From: Calditrichota bacterium
Lineage (GTDB): Bacteria; Calditrichota; Calditrichia; Calditrichales; Calditrichaceae
Direction: 5' to 3'
Length of the DNA: 5,254 nt
Assembly (NCBI GenBank): GCA_024278715.1
Contig: JAJRSN010000169.1
Span: 1 to 5,254 of the forward strand
Shown: piece by piece, positions 1 through 5,254 of the stretch
How positions within the stretch are numbered: position 1 is the first letter of the stretch
Layout of the letters: every line of letters begins with the position of its first letter
The notes under the pieces: generated by a model
Seen by the model: only the letters and a program-made list of their open reading frames with translations
What the model was told of the DNA's origin: nothing
Databases searched by the model: none
Program-made: the position numbers and the translations under genes

Positions 1-86
1 GGGACGTCAAGCGGGAAAAATTTGTCAACGACCCGGACGCCGACCGCTATTTGAGCAGACCCATGCGCAGCCCATGGAAGCTGTAA
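1..86 (+). CDS. Gfo/Idh/MocA family oxidoreductase, C-terminal fragment (5' end outside window)
   Basis: Reading from base 3, 27 codons run to a TAA at 84-86. The fragment ends NDPDADRYLSRPMRSPWKL. This matches the C-terminal signature of bacterial Gfo/Idh/MocA oxidoreductases, where a stretch like NDxEANRxLSRxMRxPWxL closes the protein. The first two bases (GG) would complete a Trp codon if the preceding base is T, giving W-D-V-K, which also fits family members. These enzymes are NAD(P)-dependent dehydrogenases or related enzymes acting on sugars, cyclitols and glycosides. The N-terminal Rossmann domain, and with it the substrate and cofactor evidence, lies outside the window, so no specific reaction can be given. 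The gene converges on the DUF2339 gene, with about 100 noncoding bases between. It may be linked in function to the ThuA-domain gene at 2415, since the two families often co-occur; that is inference. The family call rests on a short but distinctive tail. Confidence 0.72.
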   Translation, partial: DVKREKFVNDPDADRYLSRPMRSPWKL

Positions 87-111
87 TCCGGGCGAAGACA
101 AATGAATCAAT

Positions 112-126
112 AATTTCTATTTTCAA
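112..126. repeat. 15-bp direct repeat, left copy
   Basis: The sequence AATTTCTATTTTCAA here is identical to bases 2020-2034 in the same orientation. The match is exactly 15 bp, and the flanking bases differ on both sides (T versus G before, T versus A after). This copy lies 26 bases after the stop of the oxidoreductase gene and 65 bases beyond the 3' end of the DUF2339 gene. The two copies bracket that gene and its promoter. No terminal inverted repeats are visible just inside the copies. It could be a duplication left by an insertion or recombination event, or a chance match in AT-rich DNA. Confidence 0.55.
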
Positions 127-190
127 TCTCCGCTTAGGGATGCTCATTCGAATCAAGGCAAACATCCGCCGCCCACTATGGCGCTGCTTT

Positions 191-1855
191 TTATTCTTCC
201 TTCGAAGATTTGGCACGAAAGCGGGTGTATAAAAGCGAAATAACCAGCAACACAAGTCCCAAACCTAAAAGCGAGAGTACGCGGTATTCCGGCGTCAACC
301 TAAAAATTCCGAGAAGGATAACATATAAAGCCGTAAGCAGTAAAGTTGAAAGAGCCATCCAGCGATACTTGGGAATTTTAAGAATGACGCTAAGCGAATA
401 ATAACCCAAAGCGAGCACAATCCACGAAATAGCAACATAGCCCTGAGGAACCGAATGATACAAGGTCCAGGGGAATACAAAGAAGGCAACAACAAGATAG
501 GCGTTTCTCATAAATTCAGTTCTGAGCATCAGCCGCTGTTTTTGCCAGTTCATGACTCTGGCGCTAAGAATGGCAACCAAACCGAAACTTATGCTCACCA
601 TACTGATCTCGCCGGCTAATATCAGGAACGCCAGTAAAATTATCAAAAAAATGAAAAAATTTGCCAAAACAATAATCTTAGAACGAAACCATAAAGCCGT
701 GGTCACCACCAATAAACTTTGCCAGCTCAACCAGATAAAAGCGTTTGGAATCTTAAAATGAGCCACAATCGTTATGGTAAGCGCCAGATAAGCAGCGATT
801 GAATAAAAAAACGTCGAGTATCTGCTTTTTTCGGTAATCCAAAAAACTGAAGCCAATCCCAAAAAAGCCATGGAAATAAGCAGATGAAATAAAACCAGAT
901 TTTCCGCCTGGTGAAAAAAGGTAATCACAGACAATAAAACAAATCCCACGCCACTGTTTACAAAACTGCTCAGGATCGTAAGATGATCTTCGGCGTCCTT
1001 ATCCGGTCGCAGGATATTTCCCAAAGCAAAGGCGAAAAGATATCCGACCAAAAAGTAAAGATTTTCCGGATTAGTCAGGACAAGTTTAAGTTCACCTGTA
1101 ACCATCGGACAATTTATTAACCATAACAAATGGCTGAAATAGGTCAGCAGCATAAGAAAAAGAAAGCCCGTCTTCGATCGGAGTTTTACCCGCAAGTACA
1201 CGGAAAAAATTGCCGTCGATAACAGAACCGCAAAGATGAGAACCGAATGATTGGCGATAAAAGCCGTAATAATTCCCATGACAATATTTAACATTATCAG
1301 AGGAATCGAAGAAAGCCTGACGGAAATTACCAGGTTGGCAGCAATAAACAGATAGATCAGAATTAAGGTAAGAATTTCATTCTTTAAAACGGGAACGTCT
1401 GTTAAATAGTGAAGTTTTAAAGTGACAAAAATGGTCAGAGCCATCGCCCCGCCGATAAGATGAAGAGGGAAAAACACATAATCTTTTTTCAGATAATGAG
1501 CCAGAATGCCTAAAATTATGACGAAAAAGTATCCCAAAGCCGTTGCGGTAAAAGGATGTCCGGCGTGGGAAATCAGCGTGTAAAGAAACATCAATCCGAG
1601 AGTCAGGGTAAAAACGCCGATTCTGCCCAGCCAAAACTGACCGATTTGGAATTCCAGATTTTCTTTTTCTTCTTCAACCGCTTGCGGAACAGCCGTTTTC
1701 CGCGAAGTAAGTTTTGCCGCTTCGGACGATCCTAACCTGAATTCCCCGCCCTTTAATTTCAGATAAGATTCAATATGCTGAACACGTTTTTCCAGACGTT
1801 CCACTATTTCATTGAGGCGTCGGATATGTTGTGACAAATCATTCGATTCTTTCAT
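191..1855 (-). CDS. DUF2339-type polytopic membrane protein
   Basis: The 554-residue product has a charged, likely coiled-coil N-terminus (about residues 5-35), a polar linker (36-70), and then about 18 hydrophobic segments from residue 75 to 543. Two signatures point to DUF2339. The first membrane segment reads FWLGRIGVFTLTLGLMFLY (residues 74-92), resembling the family's WLxRIGxxxLxLGxxFxL start. The end, EYRVLSLLGLGLVLLVISLLY (523-543, Y at 543), resembles its closing RxLSxLxLGxxLLxxSxxYxR helix. The family sits in the inner membrane and its function is unknown. Many members are several hundred residues longer, so this is a short version. The ATG at 1855 is supported by a G-rich Shine-Dalgarno sequence and an in-frame TAG five codons upstream. 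The gene stands alone on the minus strand, convergent with the oxidoreductase and divergent from the ThuA gene. No catalytic motif is visible, so neither a transport nor an enzymatic role is assigned. Confidence 0.85.
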   Translation of the reverse strand: MKESNDLSQHIRRLNEIVERLEKRVQHIESYLKLKGGEFRLGSSEAAKLTSRKTAVPQAVEEEKENLEFQIGQFWLGRIGVFTLTLGLMFLYTLISHAGHPFTATALGYFFVIILGILAHYLKKDYVFFPLHLIGGAMALTIFVTLKLHYLTDVPVLKNEILTLILIYLFIAANLVISVRLSSIPLIMLNIVMGIITAFIANHSVLIFAVLLSTAIFSVYLRVKLRSKTGFLFLMLLTYFSHLLWLINCPMVTGELKLVLTNPENLYFLVGYLFAFALGNILRPDKDAEDHLTILSSFVNSGVGFVLLSVITFFHQAENLVLFHLLISMAFLGLASVFWITEKSRYSTFFYSIAAYLALTITIVAHFKIPNAFIWLSWQSLLVVTTALWFRSKIIVLANFFIFLIILLAFLILAGEISMVSISFGLVAILSARVMNWQKQRLMLRTEFMRNAYLVVAFFVFPWTLYHSVPQGYVAISWIVLALGYYSLSVILKIPKYRWMALSTLLLTALYVILLGIFRLTPEYRVLSLLGLGLVLLVISLLYTRFRAKSSKEE

Positions 1856-1899
1856 AATCCCCCCTGTCTAACAAAAAATACCCGAATCAATGTATTCAT
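1852..1899 (-). CDS. possible 15-codon upstream ORF, translationally coupled to the DUF2339 gene
   Basis: On the minus strand an ATG at 1899-1897 opens a 15-codon frame, MNTLIRVFFVRQGGL. Its TGA (1854-1852) overlaps the ATG of the DUF2339 gene as ATGA. A G-rich sequence, GGGGGAG (1909-1915), lies 9 bases before the ATG and could act as a Shine-Dalgarno. The predicted transcript start, around 1917-1921, is only a few bases further out, so this ribosome site would sit almost at the 5' end of the message. The peptide has no run of a single amino acid that would mark classical attenuation. It may be a leader peptide for coupling, or a chance frame. Without comparison across relatives it stays tentative. 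Confidence 0.3.
   Translation of the reverse strand: MNTLIRVFFVRQGGL
1859..1865 (-). promoter_or_regulatory. ribosome binding site of the DUF2339 gene
   Basis: Read on the minus strand this is AGGGGGG, three bases from the ATG at 1855; the AGGGG core ends five bases before it. An in-frame TAG (1870-1868) just upstream excludes any N-terminal extension. Together these fix the start at 1855. The run of six Gs is less usual than a plain AGGAGG, and a similar G-rich site (1909-1915) precedes the small upstream ORF. Confidence 0.6.
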
Positions 1900-1924
1900 A
1901 GTTTGACTCTCCCCCATGATAATT

Positions 1925-1955
1925 ATTAAATACTTATTTTTCGTCAAAATGTCAA
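1925..1955 (-). promoter_or_regulatory. sigma-70-like promoter for the DUF2339 gene
   Basis: Read on the minus strand, a perfect -35 hexamer TTGACA occupies 1955-1950. Two overlapping -10 candidates follow: TATTTA (1932-1927) with a 17-base spacer, or TTTAAT (1930-1925, five of six matches to TATAAT) with a 19-base spacer. The start of transcription would fall near 1917-1921, giving a leader of about 60-65 bases before the ATG at 1855. Strand, distance and the consensus -35 all fit the DUF2339 gene. If the organism belongs to Bacteroidota, whose housekeeping promoters differ (TTTG / TAnnTTTG), this reading weakens. Confidence 0.55.
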
Positions 1956-2019
1956 GAGCAACATTGATGAATCGTACTGCAAATTAGTTTTGTTTAAAAA
2001 AAATCTTTCCTCTATCCAG

Positions 2020-2034
2020 AATTTCTATTTTCAA
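2020..2034. repeat. 15-bp direct repeat, right copy
   Basis: This is the same 15 bases as 112-126, in the same orientation, AATTTCTATTTTCAA. It lies about 65 bases upstream of the DUF2339 promoter, in the noncoding region before the ThuA locus. Collapsing the sequence between the two copies (1908 bp from repeat start to repeat start) would leave the oxidoreductase stop roughly 150 bases from the ORF at 2143, on the same strand. That is a plausible same-strand gene order without the DUF2339 gene. Confidence 0.55.
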
Positions 2035-2070
2035 AATATGGCATTATATGAAACGATTCCTTATCTTTTT

Positions 2071-2086
2071 ATCATATTAATGTGAT
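2071..2086. promoter_or_regulatory. 16-bp near-palindrome, candidate operator
   Basis: The sequence ATCATATTAATGTGAT is an inverted repeat with seven of eight base pairs matched between halves (ATCA-Y-ATT / AAT-R-TGAT). The only departure is one T/G pair. It lies just upstream of the possible -10 box at 2099-2104 and covers the place where a -35 element would be. A dimeric helix-turn-helix regulator bound here could control plus-strand transcription. It also lies about 115 bases upstream of the minus-strand promoter. No regulator gene is in the window, and the assignment rests on symmetry and position only. Confidence 0.35.
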
Positions 2087-2098
2087 CAAAGGAATATC

Positions 2099-2104
2099 TA
2101 TAAC
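2099..2104 (+). promoter_or_regulatory. possible -10 element for the plus-strand ORF and ThuA-HEAT gene
   Basis: TATAAC matches five of six bases of the TATAAT consensus and lies 27 bases before AAAGGG (2131-2136), so transcription could begin near 2110. At a 17-base spacing the -35 position (2076-2081, ATTAAT) is poor and falls within the near-palindrome. This would suit an activator-dependent promoter, or it is a chance match in AT-rich DNA. Confidence 0.25.
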
Positions 2105-2142
2105 ACCCGGCACTTCCGATCGGTTAACTCAAAGGGCGTTGA

Positions 2143-2418
2143 ATGCGACAAATGATTTTTCAGAAAAAAAACATTCTATTATCAGTAACGGGTTCTGCCC
2201 TCCGTTCGGCGACGCGGCTCTTTTCCGCTGCTCCCCCCTCCGATAAAAATGCACAAAGTACGCCTGACTTAGGGCAAACGGTTTCGGGTGATTTAAATTT
2301 TGACGAAACTCGGGATGTTGCCGTCCGCGAGGCGGATCGTAAACGGCTTGTCCGTGCGCGACAATCAGCAAATCGGTTTTATTCACAAAAAGCAAATCCA
2401 AAAGCGAGGAAGCTATGA
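2143..2418 (+). CDS. hypothetical 91-residue protein or leader ORF, uncertain
   Basis: A 91-codon frame begins MRQMIFQKKNILLSV and ends in ARKL. Its TGA overlaps the ATG of the ThuA-HEAT gene as ATGA (2415-2418), the usual geometry of translational coupling. AAAGGG lies six bases before the start. I recognise no domain. The product is polar and basic, rich in Arg, Ala and Ser, with no clear signal peptide or membrane segment. An overlapping minus-strand frame (2449-2129) of 106 codons has equally plausible codon choice, so the reading frame here is ambiguous. Other possibilities are a structured mRNA leader, or a remnant of a broken gene on either strand. The ATGA junction and ribosome site favour the plus-strand frame slightly. 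Confidence 0.3.
   Translation: MRQMIFQKKNILLSVTGSALRSATRLFSAAPPSDKNAQSTPDLGQTVSGDLNFDETRDVAVREADRKRLVRARQSANRFYSQKANPKARKL
2320..2364 (+). other. two adjacent stem-loops upstream of the ThuA-HEAT gene
   Basis: The first hairpin pairs TCCGC (2324-2328) with GCGGA (2332-2336) across a three-base loop. It can be closed further by GCCG (2320-2323) with CGGC (2344-2347), leaving a seven-base bulge on one side. The second follows directly: TTGTC (2348-2352) pairs with GACAA (2360-2364) across seven bases. They end 50 bases before the ThuA start. Only a T4 run (2377-2380) follows, so this is not a convincing terminator. It could be a structured leader or a chance fold within the 91-codon ORF. Confidence 0.25.
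2406..2410 (+). promoter_or_regulatory. ribosome binding site of the ThuA-HEAT gene
   Basis: GAGGA lies four bases before the ATG at 2415, and the signal peptide begins right after that ATG, so this start is well supported. The spacing is slightly short. The site lies inside the last codons of the 91-codon ORF, which would allow coupled translation if that ORF is real. Confidence 0.6.
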
Positions 2419-5254
2419 ACCCAAAATCCGCACATCTTCCGGCGGTCATTGCCGTCCTTTTATTTTCGTTCTGTTTTATTTTCGCTCAACCTTCGCCGCA
2501 GGAAATCCAAAAAATTGAAGCGGCGATTCCGATAACGCCGTTCGTAAAAGTCGAAAAACCGCACAAGATATTGATCTTTTCTCTAAGCAAAGGATACCGG
2601 CACGCTTCCGTTCCTTATGCGGCAAAAACGTTTGAACTGATGGGCAAAAAGACCGCCGCCTTTGAAGTTGAGCAAAGCACGGACATGAACATTTTTACTC
2701 CGGAACGTCTGGCGGAATTTGACGCCATTATTTTAAACAACACCACGCGATTGAAATTTGAAAACCCACTTAACCGCAAAGCGTTGCTTGAGTTCGTGCG
2801 CAACGGCGGCGGATTGATCGGGGTGCACGCAGCCACCGATAATTTTTACACCTGGCAGGAAGGCGCCGAAATTCTGGGCGGTCAATTCGATCAACACCCA
2901 TGGACAGCCGACGGAACCTGGCGGATTAAAATCGAGGATAAGAACAACCCGCTGACCGCAATGTTCAACGGACGGGATTTCGATATAAGCGATGAAATTT
3001 ACCGCATTCGTCCCATCCGTTTGCGCGAAAACTGCCGCGTGTTACTGGCGTTAGACATGAACGATACCCGCAACCGAAGCGCCAAAGGAGTGCGCATTAC
3101 AGACCGCGATATTCCCGTAAGCTGGATTCGCGTTTTTGGCAAAGGACGGGTTTTTTACTGCTCTTTGGGTCACAATCCGCACATTTTTTGGAACCCCGAA
3201 ATTCTGGCGCATTATTTAGCGGGCATTCAGTTTGCCCTCGGCGATTTAAAAGCAGACGCCACGCCCGTACCTTTTAATCTTGAAAAAGCGATTTCAACCA
3301 TAGAAATCGCGACGTTGTTAGACTCCGTTCAAAATTACGAATACGGGCAAAGCCGCGCACATCTCGCCGATTTCAGTAATCTTGTGCGATTGATCCGGCA
3401 GAACCCGGAGCCGACAAAAAAGTTAGAAAAAGAAGTCCTTCGCGTATTAAGTTCAAAACAGGCAACACCGGCGGCAAAGCAATTTCTTTGCGAAGAACTT
3501 AGCACTTTCGGCGGCGAACAGTCGCTTCCCGTCCTTGAAAAAATGTTGTACGATACCTCCACAGCAGCCATGTCGGTTTACACGCTGGAACGCATTCCCG
3601 GCAAAAAAACGGATAAACTGCTGCGTGAAGCTGTAAAAAGAATCGACTCCAAAATCCGGATTTCCGTTATCACAGCACTGGGTCACCGCAAAGATATTGA
3701 TTCGGAGAACCTGCTGCGCAAGCTTCTTAAAGACAGAGATTTGCAAATTTCGAGCGCCGCATTGAACGCGTTGAGCTATTTCAATTCCGATAAAACAGTT
3801 GAGGCAATCAAAAAAATAGCCCGCGATAAAGCGCATCCTCTCAACGCGGAATCGTACGTCGCTTTACTGCGGATTGCCGACAACCTGATTAACGACAATC
3901 GACTCTCCGAAGCAGCGGAAATTTTTCATTTTGTTCAATCAGGTGAATCGCAGCCGAACTTTCAGTTTGCCGCTTTACGCGGAATATTGAGAACCGAACC
4001 GGAAACGGCTTTTTCTTTTTTGCTGAACGCCGTACGCTCGGACGATCCCAAGCAAAGCGCGGTGGGCATTCAATTGTTACAGGAGCTGCCCCAAGGAACG
4101 GATGTAAGTCCGCTTCTGAATGCGCTGCCGAATCTTCCCGCACGAAATCGGATTCAGCTCATCACAGTTTTGGGAGAACGCGGTCAGCCGCTGATCAAGC
4201 AAATGCTGGTTCAATCTCTTCAAAGCAATAACGCGGAAATTCGGAAGGCGGCTTTAAAAGGACTGCGTTATCAGCGGGGCGAAGAGTTGGTCAACCTTTT
4301 AAGTAAATTCGCCGCCGAACATTCCGGCGAAGAAAGACTTTTGGCGCGCGAAAGCTTAGCCAGGCTCAAGGGAGAATCGATCAATCAAAAGATCATTGCC
4401 TTGATTCCGTCAGCAAATTCAAAGCAAAAAGCAGAGCTCATTAAAGCAGTGCAAAAGCGTCAGATTACAAAAGCGGCGCCCGTTGTACTCGAACAATTAT
4501 CCGATTCCGATCCGTCGGCGCGCAAGGCTGTCATTCGCGCCTTAAAAGTAATAGGAAAAGACCGACAATTGACCGTTTTGATCGAACAATTTTCAAAGCC
4601 CATTTCTCAAACAGAAGCGCTTGAATTGAGCAAAACAATAGCCGTGCTTTTTCAACGTTCGCAACAAAAAGATCGCCTTGCCGGGATGATCGCCGATCAA
4701 AACTCAAAAATCGCTTCGGATCAATCGAGAGAGATTTATCTTGAACTATTGGGTAAACTTGGGCATTCCAAACTTCTTCCGCTACTCACGCGGGCATTAA
4801 AACAAAAAAACGAAGACATCAAAGCCGCAGCGATTCGCGGATTGGGAGAATGGCGCGACGCCCGACCGCTCTCTCTGCTCGAAGAAATCATTAAGACAAC
4901 CGAATCGACGCGGCTGCGGGTACTGGCTTTGCGCGGATATTTGAGACTAACATCGATTGATGCCTCTTTCAGTTCTTCCGATCGTCTGAAGCGTTTTCAA
5001 TCGGCTTTGAAATATTCCGGAACAAACGACGAAAAGAAGGCTGTGCTTTCCGCTTTGAGTCAAATTCCTTCAATGGAAGCCTTTGAAATTTGTTCGCGCT
5101 TTCTGGACGATCACGGGCTAAAAAGGGAAGCGGCTGCTGCTGTGGTAAAAATCGCTTCACAAATCACCCTGGAACAGGGCGATGTTGTTCTTCCGGTTTT
5201 GGAACGCATTCGCGCCCAAACCTCCGATTCCGCTCTTAAAAAGCAAAGCCTTGA
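2415..5254 (+). CDS. secreted ThuA-domain protein with long HEAT-repeat region (3' end outside window)
   Basis: The frame is open for 946 codons to the edge with no stop. Residues 1-24 look like a Sec signal peptide: a hydrophobic core (VIAVLLFSFCFIFA) with likely cleavage before Q25. C20 does not sit in a good lipobox. Residues about 49-276 form a ThuA domain, a class I glutamine-amidotransferase-like fold. Landmarks are ILIFSLSKGYRHAS (52-65), GGGLIGVHAATDNFYTW (131-147), GGQFDQHPW (155-163) and the ending GKGRVFYCSLGH (242-253). H63, H138, H161 and H253 occupy conserved positions. The elbow of true amidotransferases carries a catalytic Cys; here the stretch reads GVHAA, as usual for ThuA. 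Residues from about 290 to the edge are repeated amphipathic helices of HEAT type, clearest near 607-637, 696-725 and 799-826, for example EIRKAALKGL and DIKAAAIRGLGEW. ThuA proteins are tied to sugar and keto-sugar metabolism, and HEAT arrays bind partners. The exact reaction is unknown. Similar proteins may carry extra C-terminal domains such as DUF1080 or cytochrome c; any here lie outside. Confidence 0.88.
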   Translation, partial: MNPKSAHLPAVIAVLLFSFCFIFAQPSPQEIQKIEAAIPITPFVKVEKPHKILIFSLSKGYRHASVPYAAKTFELMGKKTAAFEVEQSTDMNIFTPERLAEFDAIILNNTTRLKFENPLNRKALLEFVRNGGGLIGVHAATDNFYTWQEGAEILGGQFDQHPWTADGTWRIKIEDKNNPLTAMFNGRDFDISDEIYRIRPIRLRENCRVLLALDMNDTRNRSAKGVRITDRDIPVSWIRVFGKGRVFYCSLGHNPHIFWNPEILAHYLAGIQFALGDLKADATPVPFNLEKAISTIEIATLLDSVQNYEYGQSRAHLADFSNLVRLIRQNPEPTKKLEKEVLRVLSSKQATPAAKQFLCEELSTFGGEQSLPVLEKMLYDTSTAAMSVYTLERIPGKKTDKLLREAVKRIDSKIRISVITALGHRKDIDSENLLRKLLKDRDLQISSAALNALSYFNSDKTVEAIKKIARDKAHPLNAESYVALLRIADNLINDNRLSEAAEIFHFVQSGESQPNFQFAALRGILRTEPETAFSFLLNAVRSDDPKQSAVGIQLLQELPQGTDVSPLLNALPNLPARNRIQLITVLGERGQPLIKQMLVQSLQSNNAEIRKAALKGLRYQRGEELVNLLSKFAAEHSGEERLLARESLARLKGESINQKIIALIPSANSKQKAELIKAVQKRQITKAAPVVLEQLSDSDPSARKAVIRALKVIGKDRQLTVLIEQFSKPISQTEALELSKTIAVLFQRSQQKDRLAGMIADQNSKIASDQSREIYLELLGKLGHSKLLPLLTRALKQKNEDIKAAAIRGLGEWRDARPLSLLEEIIKTTESTRLRVLALRGYLRLTSIDASFSSSDRLKRFQSALKYSGTNDEKKAVLSALSQIPSMEAFEICSRFLDDHGLKREAAAAVVKIASQITLEQGDVVLPVLERIRAQTSDSALKKQSL

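Larger units (their letters stand above)
1856..2142. other. divergent AT-rich intergenic region
   Basis: These 287 bases hold no convincing long gene. From left to right they contain the leader and promoter of the minus-strand DUF2339 gene (1856-1955), an A/T-rich stretch with an A8 run near 1996-2003, the right copy of the 15-bp direct repeat (2020-2034), a 16-bp near-palindrome (2071-2086), a possible -10 box (2099-2104), an 8-bp perfect palindrome CCGATCGG (2116-2123), and AAAGGG (2131-2136), which could serve as the ribosome site of the ORF at 2143. I see no intrinsic terminator, tRNA or recognisable riboswitch. Confidence 0.6.

Noticed and set aside
170..192. Small hairpin CGCC/GGCG (170-173 with 180-183) followed by CTGC and T5, as a terminator for the oxidoreductase gene.
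   Set aside because: The stem is only four base pairs and is separated from the T-run by four bases, too weak for an intrinsic terminator. The T-run overlaps the stop codon of the convergent gene.
25..255. Minus-strand 76-codon frame at the left end.
   Set aside because: It overlaps both the oxidoreductase tail and the end of the DUF2339 gene in another frame. Its Arg/Cys/Trp-rich composition indicates a shadow.
1886..1968. 8-bp inverted repeat ATCAATGT (1886-1893) and ACATTGAT (1961-1968) on either side of the DUF2339 promoter.
   Set aside because: It is perfect, but 8 bp over 83 bases of AT-rich DNA is easily due to chance, and the spacing is too long for a single operator without other support.
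1996..2010. A8 run and T-rich stretch as a terminator or origin-like element.
   Set aside because: There is no adjacent GC-rich stem and there are no repeated boxes, so it is simply AT-rich intergenic DNA.
2129..2449. Minus-strand 106-codon frame opposite the region upstream of the ThuA gene.
   Set aside because: Its codon choice is plausible in part, but it overlaps the start and signal-peptide codons of the well-supported ThuA gene, has no recognisable domain, and lacks a clear ribosome site. It is kept only as an alternative in the entry for the plus-strand ORF.
3453..3836. Minus-strand 127-codon frame.
   Set aside because: It lies wholly inside the HEAT-repeat region of the ThuA gene. 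Its Cys- and Phe-rich composition is typical of an antisense shadow.

Overview
The window looks like bacterial chromosome, but I cannot fix the phylum. The clues are a Gfo/Idh/MocA-type dehydrogenase tail, a secreted ThuA-domain protein fused to a long HEAT-repeat-like helical region, and a DUF2339-type polytopic membrane protein. The ThuA-HEAT architecture is familiar from Planctomycetota/Verrucomicrobiota, Bacteroidota and related FCB or candidate-phylum genomes, so a heterotroph from one of those groups is a reasonable inference. Base composition is moderate and the noncoding stretches are clearly AT-rich.

Layout. Bases 1-86 (+) are the last 27 codons of a gene whose end matches the C-terminus of Gfo/Idh/MocA oxidoreductases. 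After about 100 noncoding bases comes a convergent gene on the minus strand (191-1855) for a 554-residue, roughly 18-helix membrane protein of DUF2339 type. It has a good sigma-70-like promoter (1925-1955, minus) and a possible 15-codon upstream ORF that overlaps its start codon in ATGA. A divergent, AT-rich intergenic region follows, with a 16-bp near-palindrome, a possible -10 box, and a 91-codon ORF (2143-2418, +) of uncertain reality. From 2415 to the right edge, and continuing beyond it, is a large secreted protein: signal peptide, ThuA domain, then at least 600 residues of HEAT-like helical repeats. This gene is absent from closed-ORF lists because no stop codon lies inside the window.

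How the genes may work together. Gfo/Idh/MocA dehydrogenases and ThuA-domain proteins recur together in bacterial oxidative sugar and glycoside metabolism (for example the thuAB pair). The plus-strand genes may therefore belong to one sugar-utilisation locus. The DUF2339 gene, on the opposite strand, interrupts them. It is bracketed by a perfect 15-bp direct repeat (112-126 and 2020-2034), which raises the possibility that it is an inserted cassette. No transposase, integrase, tRNA, rRNA or CRISPR array was seen.
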